64,000 nt of DNA from DATLLJ01 sp965229885 (GTDB lineage: Bacteria; Acidobacteriota; Vicinamibacteria; Vicinamibacterales; CAVVIG01). Of the stretch, positions 17,347 to 24,872 are shown one piece after another (the stretch's first letter is position 1; every line of letters begins with the position of its first letter). The position numbers were made by a program, and so were the translations under genes. The stretch spans positions 310,001 to 374,000 of the forward strand of contig CBDDJX010000002.1 of assembly GCA_965229885.1 (NCBI GenBank), in the 5' to 3' direction. The notes under the pieces were generated by a model. That model was not told the DNA's origin and made no database searches. It saw nothing but the letters and a program-made list of their open reading frames with translations.

Positions 17347-19169
17347 GGCTCAGGCCGCTCCCTCGGCGCCCGAACGGGACGGGGCAGGGAGGTGTCAATC
17401 TCGGTGCCGTGCCCCCTGGGGTCAATGCTGCTCGACACCGCAATCGTGCCGCCCAGACCTTCGACGATGTTCCTGGCGATCGGCAGGCCAAGACCGGTGC
17501 CGCCGCGCTTGGTCGTGAAGTACGGGTCAAAGATGTGCGGCACGTCGGCCGGCGTGACGCCCACTCCGCGATCGGTGATGGTTATCGTGACGCAGTCGCC
17601 GACGGCGGTGGCTTTGAGTGTCACTGGCGGGTCCGAACCGCCTCCGCCAAGGCTCACGCGGTTCGTCTGTTCGCCGTTCACCGCGTGGCGGGCATTGACG
17701 AGCATGTTGACCAGCGCGATCCGGAGCCGCTCGGCGTCGGTAACCAGCGTGGGAAGCGCCGGATCGAGATCGAGGGCGACGGCCGCGCCGGGCGATGCCT
17801 GAGCGGCGGCCGCTGATTCGCGGCAGACTGCCGCGACATCGACCGGCGCCAGATCGAAGCGGATCGGCCGTGAGAAATCGAGCACTTCGTTCACGATGCG
17901 GTTCAGCCGTGCCACCTCATCGTCGATGTCCGCGACCACCTCACGCAGCGCGGCCTCGCTAGGCTCCCCTTGCCGCAGGGTATGGAGCGACGCTTTGATG
18001 ATCATCAACGGATTGCGGATCTCGCGAGCGATGACGGTCGAAAGGCGGCCGAGCGACGTGAGGCGCTCTTTCTGCGATATCTCGCGCTGGAACCGCGCGA
18101 TCGAGTCGGTCAGCGTATTGAAGGTGGTCGCCAGAAGCCTGGCGTCCTCGTCCTCCCACCGGTCCCCCGGACGCATTGCGATCTTGCGCGTCAGATCGCC
18201 TGTCGCTGCCACTTCGCGCATCACGTCGGTGATGTTGGCGAGCGGGCGCGTGATCGTCCGCGCCACCGCGAAGGCGAGAATCGTCGCGAGCAGCACGGCG
18301 ACGATGGCGGTGGCGGCGAGTCCCGTGTGAATGGCTTGCAGGCCGCGAAGCAGCTCGGTACGCGACCGCAGGATCAACGCCACCGGGCCGACTCCCCTGG
18401 GGAGGGCGTCGAGGGTGTCCGCGACTGAGAGTGAGCGAGGCAGGACGAGATAGTCCTCTCCCGCAAGAGTCAGGCGCGAGACACCCGACGTCCGCAAACG
18501 GCCCGCAAGCGCGGCGTACACCTCACGCGGCAGCGTCGCCGCTAGAATCTGCCCCTCCATGCCGAAGGCGATATCGCTGCCTGTAATCTCCTTCAACTGC
18601 GCCGCGAGCCCGTTGTCGAGCAGGAACCCGACGCTCACCGTGCCGAGGATCTCCGGCTGTACGAGGCCGATCGAAATCGGGACCGTGACGAGCTGCAGAA
18701 TGCCGTCCGGCTGCGGCAGCAGACCGAGGCTCTCGCGGCCGCCGAGAGCCTCCCGGACCGCCGGCTGGTTGGCGACCACGAGCGTGGCCTGCGGCGTCGC
18801 CCCGACGGTAGCAAGCACGGCGCCCGATCTGTTCGTGACCAGCAGAAGGGTCGACTGGAGCTGGTCCTGATAGCCGCTCGCAATGTCCTGGACCGTCGGC
18901 GGATCGTTGGTATCGACGGCTGCCTTGACCTTGGGGGCATCCGCGATGAGGCGCGCCATCTGCGTGAACGTCTGGGTCCGCGTCGTCCGCAGCTCTTCGA
19001 CGAGCGTCGACGTGGTCACGATTTCACGCTGGAGTGTCTGCTCGGCTTCCCGTGTGACGCGGCCATCCACCAGGTAGATCGCCACGCCGATCGACAGCAC
19101 CGCAAGTAGGGCGCTCGCAAGAAAGATACGGCCGCGAAGCGAGGAGAACATCGAGACGCGCATGATCAT
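17145..19169 (-). CDS. Membrane sensor histidine kinase lacking its phospho-acceptor His; 3' end reads out of frame
   Basis: 674 aa as read. It has an N-terminal TM (IFLASALLAVLSIGVAIYLV), a double-CACHE-like periplasmic sensor (about 40-280), a second TM, HAMP (about 310-365), a HisKA helix and HATPase_c (N box NMLVNARHAV, G1 DRGVGV, G2 GTGLGLPIA). The H-box reads STVIAREIRNPL: the conserved His is Arg (codon CGC, 18024-18026), so autophosphorylation should be lost. After GHGTEIDTSLP the reading continues about 70 codons out of frame through the receiver gene instead of stopping near 17345. This agrees with decay of the whole two-component pair. Confidence 0.85.
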   Translation of the reverse strand: MIMRVSMFSSLRGRIFLASALLAVLSIGVAIYLVDGRVTREAEQTLQREIVTTSTLVEELRTTRTQTFTQMARLIADAPKVKAAVDTNDPPTVQDIASGYQDQLQSTLLLVTNRSGAVLATVGATPQATLVVANQPAVREALGGRESLGLLPQPDGILQLVTVPISIGLVQPEILGTVSVGFLLDNGLAAQLKEITGSDIAFGMEGQILAATLPREVYAALAGRLRTSGVSRLTLAGEDYLVLPRSLSVADTLDALPRGVGPVALILRSRTELLRGLQAIHTGLAATAIVAVLLATILAFAVARTITRPLANITDVMREVAATGDLTRKIAMRPGDRWEDEDARLLATTFNTLTDSIARFQREISQKERLTSLGRLSTVIAREIRNPLMIIKASLHTLRQGEPSEAALREVVADIDDEVARLNRIVNEVLDFSRPIRFDLAPVDVAAVCRESAAAAQASPGAAVALDLDPALPTLVTDAERLRIALVNMLVNARHAVNGEQTNRVSLGGGGSDPPVTLKATAVGDCVTITITDRGVGVTPADVPHIFDPYFTTKRGGTGLGLPIARNIVEGLGGTIAVSSSIDPRGHGTEIDTSLPRPVRAPRERPEPWRPITVRFCSSTMKRRFSRRSAVLFARPATRSSRRRGRATGSGCSANARSTSSSWTTSCRTSAASS

Positions 19170-19930
19170 CTGACCGTGAAGTCCATCTCGGCGACCGCGC
19201 CAGCGCCGACCGTGACCGGTCTGGGCTCCGACGTCACCCCCTCGTTCCAGGCGATGACGTCGAAGGTGCCCGCGGGCACATTGTTGATCCGATAGCGGCC
19301 GTCGGTGTCGGTCACCGCAAAGAACGGGTGCGCGAACACGAGGACGAACGTGTTCATGTGCGAGTGAATCTCGCAGAACACGCGCACGATGCCCGGCCGA
19401 TCGAACCGGACCGATTTGGATTTCCCCTTCGCGTACCGTCCCAGATCGAAGCGCGCCGCCTTCGAGAGCGAAAACACGTTGCGGTAGAAGCGATCCGAGT
19501 TCGGAAAATCGATGACGGTGCCTGCCGTGATCGCCAGGACGTGCGGCGCGAACGCCTCGTTGCGCTGGTCAATTGATGCAGGGCTGGTCTCGCCGGGATC
19601 GAACGCCCCCCGCGGCGCCGACTCAAGGTATACGACGGACTTGCGCCGATCCGGCAGATCGCGATCAGGCGGCGTGCCGAGGTCGGAGACGCCGGGGCGT
19701 CGTTCGACCGTCTGGGCCAGATGACCGACCTCGACGCGGCCGCGAATCGCGCCGCTGCCCTTGGGAGCGGGCTGCTGACTGGCCTGCGGCACCACCGCAA
19801 AGGACAGCAGCAAGACGCAAACGCAACCACGAAGACACGAATAAGACCCAGCTGTTCTGCATGTGACTGCTCTAAAACAAGAAGACCAGTTGTCCGGCGA
19901 CCAGAACTGCTTGCCGAGTCCGTCCGCCAT
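19166..19930 (-). CDS. Secreted cupredoxin-like/carboxypeptidase-regulatory-like protein
   Basis: 254 aa as read; the real start is probably nearer the hydrophobic stretch VCVLLLSFAVVPQASQQ. The mature part contains a copper-protein-like region with His and Cys (FAPHVLAITAGTVIDFPNSDRFYRNVFSLSK...VRVFCEIHSHMNTFVLVFAHPFFAVTD), followed by a CarboxypepD_reg-like tail (GRYRINNVPAGTFDVIAWNEG). This matches the family annotated as methylamine-utilization/plastocyanin-like proteins. The stop overlaps the kinase start (19166-19169), so it is co-transcribed with the sensor kinase. Confidence 0.75.
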   Translation of the reverse strand: MADGLGKQFWSPDNWSSCFRAVTCRTAGSYSCLRGCVCVLLLSFAVVPQASQQPAPKGSGAIRGRVEVGHLAQTVERRPGVSDLGTPPDRDLPDRRKSVVYLESAPRGAFDPGETSPASIDQRNEAFAPHVLAITAGTVIDFPNSDRFYRNVFSLSKAARFDLGRYAKGKSKSVRFDRPGIVRVFCEIHSHMNTFVLVFAHPFFAVTDTDGRYRINNVPAGTFDVIAWNEGVTSEPRPVTVGAGAVAEMDFTVR

Positions 19931-21098
19931 CGCGATTGTCGACCTGCGGGGAGATTTTCAGCAGCAGATTCCGTTTGATGAAATAGCCGCTGCCGGCCTC
20001 AATCCGACCCGTCGTCGCGTCCCATGTGGCGGGCCCATTGGATCCGGTGATTCTGCTGAAGCCCAGACGATCGGTGCGCGCCGCGACGTAAAAGCCAGGG
20101 CGAATCTTGTAGCGACCTTCAACCAAGGTGGCCACGGCGCGCAGCGGTCCGTTGATAGCCGGCGAACCCACAGCGGGCATCGTCCATTGGCTGAAGACCG
20201 TTTCGACGCGCAGCACGTAGTACGCGCGCGAGTATTCGACGTCGCCGCCCCACGCCGTCTACGCGAATGCGCCGTCCTGTTCACCGCCGACGGCGGCTTG
20301 TGCGGCCTGCTGCGAGACGAACGACCCATGCGCCGCCGAGGCGCCGACGATGAGGCCGGCGATTGGATGCAGCGCGACGCGTCCGGCAACCTGGCGGCCC
20401 GTGTTGTCGTCGCGAAACAGCGGGTTCGAAAGCGTGCCGGTGGTGACGGCTGCGGTGAGATCGACGAAGTCGTTGGCGGTGTGCGCCTGTACTCCGGTAT
20501 CCCAGCGAAACGCCGTGGCGAGCGGCACGCCCGCCGCAGGGGTCACGTTCCCGACCGAGTAGCTGGCCAGCCACCCGCGGCCGCGCATCTGCAGCAGTTC
20601 ATCGGCGCTCGCGGGCACCGCATCAGGGCGGAGCGATGTGAGGTACTGATAGGCGAGCGGATAGCCAATCAGTGGATTCTCCGCCTCGTAGCTGCGCCGC
20701 GGAAACGCGCCAAATGTAGGAGGTACGCGTCCGATCTGAAGGTCGAATCTTCGTTTCGTCCACGGCCGGATACGGAGGTACAGCGCGTAGGCCTCCGGGG
20801 CTCCGGCGTTCTGGCTTCGCACCTCGCCGAGCAGCGAGACGTGACTGCCTGCCCGCAGCGACGCCGTGAGATCGAGGCGCAGCATGCGCAGCGTGGAATC
20901 TTCGTAGTCGGTGTAGTTGAAGAAGCCCGGGTCGTCGGATCCCATGGTCGCCGAGAGACTGCCGCCAACGGTCAGCAGCCCGTCGCCGAGGACAATCGGC
21001 TCAGACGGCAGCCCCTGGAGACGTTGTCCCTCGGCGCCTTTGCCGACGCATAGCACGAGCAGGCACGCGATCCCCGCGCGCGTGACCGAAGCGCTCAT
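19872..21098 (-). pseudogene. Outer-membrane beta-barrel protein interrupted by an amber codon
   Basis: The start ATG 21098 (MSASVTRAGIACLLVLCVGKG) gives a signal peptide, then alternating amphipathic strands (LRLDLTASLRAGSHVSLLGEVRSQ, FDLQIGRVPPTFGAFPRR). The frame is stopped by TAG at 20259-20261 and continues in the same frame with TAWGGDVEYSRAYYVLRVETVFSQW, ending GQLVFLF with a terminal Phe. The reconstructed product is about 408 aa, a typical porin-like barrel without a plug. The downstream part overlaps the next gene's 5' end by 59 nt. Confidence 0.75.
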
Positions 21099-21115
21099 GA
21101 TGTCCGGTCGGCGCA

Positions 21116-21502
21116 TTATCGCCGAGCCTCTGTTGTCCACGTGATCACCATCGTGCCCGGAAGGAGACGGGTGAACGTCGCATCCGGGTACGGTGAGAGC
21201 AGCGTGACCGACTCGAATCGATCCGGGTATTTAATCCAGCCGCGCGCCACGCGCACCCGTTTTCCCGCGCACAGGCGCGTCAGTGCGGCGCGCACAGATG
21301 AGGCCGCGGCGCCGAAGGCGTCGAGTGGCTCCAGTAGCTCGCTCGGGCCGTAATGCGGTCCGCCAGGGCCGGCCGCGACATCCTCGAACGGATCTGTCGT
21401 GGTGCACACCTCGTACCGGCCGAGAGTCGGCCGCCGCGGCGTGACGAGCGCCGTCAGCGCCGGATCGCAGGCAAGCGCCCCCGCCAGCAGGTAAGCTATC
21501 AT
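21116..21502 (-). CDS. Conserved hypothetical secreted protein, first gene of the kinase/porin operon
   Basis: 128 aa (MIAYLLAGALACDPALTALVTPRRPTL...RLLPGTMVITWTTEARR). The hydrophobic N-terminus suggests export. No domain was recognised; the order (small secreted protein, barrel, cupredoxin-like protein, kinase, response regulator) suggests an envelope sensing role. The start ATG at 21500-21502 is only 8 nt from the divergent ferredoxin start. Confidence 0.55.
   Translation of the reverse strand: MIAYLLAGALACDPALTALVTPRRPTLGRYEVCTTTDPFEDVAAGPGGPHYGPSELLEPLDAFGAAASSVRAALTRLCAGKRVRVARGWIKYPDRFESVTLLSPYPDATFTRLLPGTMVITWTTEARR
21497..21502 (+). promoter_or_regulatory. -10 element of the ferredoxin gene, leaderless promoter candidate
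   Basis: TATCAT ends 8 nt before the GTG at 21511. No Shine-Dalgarno lies in the gap, and the divergent gene's start codon overlaps the element, so there is no room for an ordinary 5' leader. Confidence 0.45.
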
Positions 21503-21510
21503 TACCTACA

Positions 21511-21774
21511 GTGGCTTATATCATCTGTGAACCCTGTGTCGGAACGAAGGACACGGCGTGCGTGGACGTCTGTCCGGTGGACTGCATCCACCCGCGCAAG
21601 GACGAAGGCGCCTTCGCGGACGCGGACATGCTGTACATTCATCCCGACGAGTGCATCGACTGTGGCGCGTGCGTGCCGGCGTGCCCGGTCGAGGCCATCT
21701 TCTCGCTCGACGAAACGCCCCGCAAGTGGGCCACATTCATTCGACGAAACGCGGAGTACTATGGGCCTCATTGA
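21511..21774 (+). CDS. 2[4Fe-4S] ferredoxin
   Basis: 87 aa, GTG start. Two cluster motifs are present: an N-terminal CEPCVGTKDTACVDVCPVDC of the 7-Fe/8-Fe ferredoxin type, and CIDCGACVPACPVEAIF. A helix-rich tail (PRKWATFIRRNAEYYG) follows. It is a low-potential electron carrier in the cytoplasm. Its end overlaps the nuoB start by 14 nt, so it is probably translated with nuoB and nuoI and may feed that module. Confidence 0.92.
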   Translation: MAYIICEPCVGTKDTACVDVCPVDCIHPRKDEGAFADADMLYIHPDECIDCGACVPACPVEAIFSLDETPRKWATFIRRNAEYYGPH

Positions 21775-22297
21775 TCATCGCTTCGAAGACAATTTCATCA
21801 CCACGAGCATCGATCGGATCCTCAACTGGGCGCGGGAGTCGTCGATCTGGCCGATGGGGTTCGGCCTCGCGTGCTGCGCGATCGAGATGATGGCGGCTTC
21901 GGCCTCGCGCTTCGACATCGCGCGCTTCGGCGCCGAAGTGTTCCGAGCCTCGCCGCGGCAGTCCGACCTGATGATTGTCGCCGGCACGGTCACCAAGAAG
22001 ATGGCGCCCGTGCTGCGGCGGCTGTACGATCAGATGCCCGAGCCGAAATGGGTCATCTCAATGGGCAGCTGTTCGAACGCCGGCGGGCCGTTTCCGACCT
22101 ACAGCGTGCTGCAGGGCGTCGATAAGGTCGTTCCCGTCGACGTCTACGTGTCGGGGTGTCCGCCCCGGCCCGAAGCGCTGCTGTACGGGCTGATGCGGCT
22201 GCAGGACAAGATTCGCAAGGAAGGCACCGTGCTCCGGAAGGAGCGCGTCATCATGTCGGGCGACGTCGAGCCGACGATGATCGGTGAGCGGGCATAA
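21761..22297 (+). CDS. nuoB: NADH-quinone oxidoreductase subunit B
   Basis: 178 aa from ATG 21761. It carries the N2 cluster ligands: GFGLACCAIEMM (adjacent cysteines), the Cys in VISMGSCSNAGGPF and the Cys-Pro in YVSGCPPRPEALLYGLMRLQ. NuoB passes electrons to quinone at the peripheral-arm/membrane interface of complex I. It is flanked by ferredoxin and nuoI, not by nuoA/nuoC/nuoD, so the rest of complex I must be elsewhere or absent. Confidence 0.95.
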   Translation: MGLIDHRFEDNFITTSIDRILNWARESSIWPMGFGLACCAIEMMAASASRFDIARFGAEVFRASPRQSDLMIVAGTVTKKMAPVLRRLYDQMPEPKWVISMGSCSNAGGPFPTYSVLQGVDKVVPVDVYVSGCPPRPEALLYGLMRLQDKIRKEGTVLRKERVIMSGDVEPTMIGERA

Positions 22298-22298
22298 G

Positions 22299-22769
22299 AT
22301 GCAGACCATCATCAGATTCTTCAAGACCATCTTTCTCATCGACTTGCTCAAGGGCCTCTTGGTCACGCTGAAGTACACGCCGCAGCCGGCCTTCACGTTC
22401 CAGTATCCCGCCGAGCGTCGGCCCACGTCGCCGCGGTTTCGCGGCGTGCTGCGGCTGCAGACCGAGCCGGCTACCGGTGCACAAACCTGCATCGTCTGCG
22501 ACCAGTGTGCCAAGGCCTGCCCGGACGATCTGATTGCGCTCGGCGGCCATCGCGAGCCGGGCCTGAAGATCAAGGTGCTCGACTACTTCGACTTTAACCT
22601 GTCGCGCTGCAGCTTCTGCGGGCTGTGTGCCGAGGTGTGCCCGACCAAACCGATTAAGGCGCTCATCATGAGCGAAGACTACGAGCTCGGGTCCTACAGC
22701 CGCGATACGCAGATCATGCGGGTCGACCAGATGTACGACGGGGTGCCCATCGAGCAGTACACGCGCTGA
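22299..22769 (+). CDS. nuoI: NADH-quinone oxidoreductase subunit I (NuoI-like ferredoxin protein)
   Basis: 156 aa from ATG 22299, one nucleotide after the nuoB stop (a GTG at 22284 is an alternative). The amphipathic N-terminal helix (MQTIIRFFKTIFLIDLLKGLLVTLKY) docks NuoI to the membrane arm. Two 4Fe-4S motifs are clear: CIVCDQCAKACPDD (N6a) and CSFCGLCAEVCPTK (N6b). The C-terminus (DQMYDGVPIEQYTR) is short. It forms a three-gene electron-transfer unit with ferredoxin and nuoB. Confidence 0.92.
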   Translation: MQTIIRFFKTIFLIDLLKGLLVTLKYTPQPAFTFQYPAERRPTSPRFRGVLRLQTEPATGAQTCIVCDQCAKACPDDLIALGGHREPGLKIKVLDYFDFNLSRCSFCGLCAEVCPTKPIKALIMSEDYELGSYSRDTQIMRVDQMYDGVPIEQYTR

Positions 22770-22835
22770 AACATTGTTCGCATGTCGGAAGCCGCTTGGC
22801 GGTAGAGTTTTGTCCGTAATCCGTCTGGAGAGGGT

Positions 22836-24353
22836 ATGAACGGTTTTCGCTTCGCTGTGGCGGCCTCGGCCTTCGTCGTGGCGGTTTCTCTGGTGATTCA
22901 CGCCGAGGAAATCCAGTCCCAGTCCGTCGAAATCCAGCTGCAACTGGGCAAGATGTTTTTTGGCGAGGGGCGATACCAGGAATCGCTCGAGGCGTATAAG
23001 AACGCGGTCAAAGTGGCGCCGCCCGATCGGATGCGGCAGGCCCGCGGCGGCGTGATTCTGTCGTCACTCCGCGTGGCGGAATACGAAGTCGCGCGCGAAG
23101 AAGCCGAGTTGCTGATCAAGGAAGACCCCAGAGCCCCCGAAACCCTCGCGCTGTACGGCGATGCGTTGTGGGCTTCCGGCCTCTTTGAAAAGGCGGAAGC
23201 CAAGTACCAGGAGGCGCTCGCCGGCACGCCCGACCTGGCACGGGGCCTCCACGGCGTCGCGCGGTCGCTGGCGGCGCAAGGCCAGTTCGAGTCGGCGATG
23301 GTTCAGGCGCAGGCGGCGCTGCGGCTGGCGCCACGCGACCTCGAGATTCACTACACCGTCGGATCGATATACGAGCGTACGCACAGGTATGACGAAGCGG
23401 CCAACGCGTACGCCAACTACGTCAACCTCCTGCCGAACAAGGACTCGAGCTACAAGGCGGGCTGGGCGCGCAACAAGATCCGGTTCCTGCGCTCGTTCGC
23501 CAAGCGCGTTCCGTTCGAAGCCGAGCCCGGCAGCGACGAGAAGGTATTCTCCGTTCCGTTCAAGGTGGTGAACCAGAAAGTCATCGTGCGCGCGCGTGTC
23601 AATGGCGGCCGCGAGCAGGACTTCGTCGTGGACACCGGCTCGGAGCGCACGGTCATCACGCGGCCGACCGCCCAGCGTCGCGGCGTGCTGCCGATCACGC
23701 GGGCGCTCAGCGCCGGCGTCGGCGACATGGGGCTGCGCAGCCTGCAGCTCGCGCGGCTTGACTCGCTCGAGCTCGGCGGGCTGAAGCTGCGCAACGTCCC
23801 GTGCATCATTAAGAGTCCGCCGCTCCCGGTGCGCGGCCTGCCGACGCGCGAGACCGAAGGCCTGTCACCGCTGGCGCTCGGCTATTCGATGACGATCGAC
23901 TACCAGACGCGGGTGATGACGTTCGGCAAGCATATTCCCGTGGAAGCGGCCGATTTCGAGCTGCCGCTGCGGCTCTACCGCCTCGCGACGGTGCAGGGCA
24001 CGATTGACGGCTCGCGGGAGGCGAACTTCATCGTCGACACGGGCGGCGAAGTGATCTCGATCAGCCAGGCGAGTGCCAACGCCCTTGGCAAGATCACGCC
24101 GTCGCCGAAGATTTGGCTGCGCGTGTACGGCAGCTCGGGGTGGGATCAGTCCGCGTTCCTGCTGCCTGGCGTCAGTCTGGCGTTTGATGCGATTCAGTAC
24201 CGGAATTTGTCCGTCGTCGTACTGAACCTCTTCACACCGAGCGCGCTCCTCGGCTTCCAGGTCGGCGGCATCGTCGGCCACCGCTTCCTGAGCAACTACA
24301 AGGTCAGCATCGATCTGGAGCGCAGCATGCTTCGGCTCAAAAAGGCGGCTTAG
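22836..24353 (+). CDS. Secreted TPR protein with two retropepsin-like aspartyl protease domains
   Basis: 505 aa. Signal peptide MNGFRFAVAASAFVVAVSLVIHA; TPR repeats from about 25 to 215 (LGKMFFGEGRYQESLEAYKNAVK, ARGLHGVARSLAAQGQFESAM). Two aspartic-protease half domains follow, with DFVVDTGSERTVI (about residue 262) and ANFIVDTGGEVISIS (about 397). Each DTG is followed by family-like beta strands, so one chain could form a pseudo-dimeric active site. Shine-Dalgarno GGAGAGGG precedes ATG 22836. Role inferred: periplasmic protein processing or binding. Confidence 0.85.
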   Translation: MNGFRFAVAASAFVVAVSLVIHAEEIQSQSVEIQLQLGKMFFGEGRYQESLEAYKNAVKVAPPDRMRQARGGVILSSLRVAEYEVAREEAELLIKEDPRAPETLALYGDALWASGLFEKAEAKYQEALAGTPDLARGLHGVARSLAAQGQFESAMVQAQAALRLAPRDLEIHYTVGSIYERTHRYDEAANAYANYVNLLPNKDSSYKAGWARNKIRFLRSFAKRVPFEAEPGSDEKVFSVPFKVVNQKVIVRARVNGGREQDFVVDTGSERTVITRPTAQRRGVLPITRALSAGVGDMGLRSLQLARLDSLELGGLKLRNVPCIIKSPPLPVRGLPTRETEGLSPLALGYSMTIDYQTRVMTFGKHIPVEAADFELPLRLYRLATVQGTIDGSREANFIVDTGGEVISISQASANALGKITPSPKIWLRVYGSSGWDQSAFLLPGVSLAFDAIQYRNLSVVVLNLFTPSALLGFQVGGIVGHRFLSNYKVSIDLERSMLRLKKAA

Positions 24354-24358
24354 GGCTC

Positions 24359-24395
24359 AAGGCTCATGGCTCAAGCCGCCTGAGTCCTGAGCCTT
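24359..24395. terminator. Inverted GGCTCA repeats between convergent genes
   Basis: AAGGCTCA (24359-24366) and TGAGCCTT (24388-24395) are perfect complements within a run of GGCTCA/TGAGTC repeats between the stops of the TPR-protease and thioesterase genes. There is no U-tract, so it could be a bidirectional terminator or a repeat scar. Confidence 0.4.
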
Positions 24396-24871
24396 ACGCC
24401 GTATGTCTGGTCTTCAGCCTCTCCGCACGGCGGGCGCGTGCTTCGTCGCCGATGCGTCGATCCTCGTCGCTCTCGACGAGCAGCGGCGGCACCGGCAGGC
24501 GGCCGCCGTCGCGTGAAATCGCGACGAACGTCAGATAGGCGCGGCTCGTCAGCTGGCGCCGTCCCGTCAGGATCTCCTCAGAATACACATCCACCTGCGC
24601 TTCGAGCGACGTCGCGAAGACACACGTCACGCGCGACTTGAGGATAATGAGGTCCCCGACTTTGACCGGATGCAGGAACTGCAGGCCGTCCACGGCCGCG
24701 GTCACCAGCAGGCTGCGCGTGTGCCGATGACATGCAATGGCGCCTGCAATGTCGATGAGATGCATCACCCTGCCGCCGAGAATGAATCCCAGCGGATTCG
24801 CGTCGTTCGGCAGCACGACCTGCACCATTTCGGTGGTGGAGTCGGCCGCGGGTTTGGGAGCGAGATCCATG
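24394..24871 (-). CDS. Hotdog-fold acyl-CoA thioesterase
   Basis: 158 aa from ATG 24871 (MDLAPKPAADSTTEMVQVVLPNDANPLG). The motif NDANPLGFILGGRVMHLIDIAGAIACHRH matches the YciA/BFIT-type thioesterase active-site helix. It hydrolyses acyl-CoA thioesters in the cytoplasm. The ATG lies directly after the TAG of the upstream protease-barrel gene (24873-24875), suggesting translational coupling. An earlier start at 24894 would overlap that gene. Confidence 0.9.
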
Positions 24872-24872
24872 G

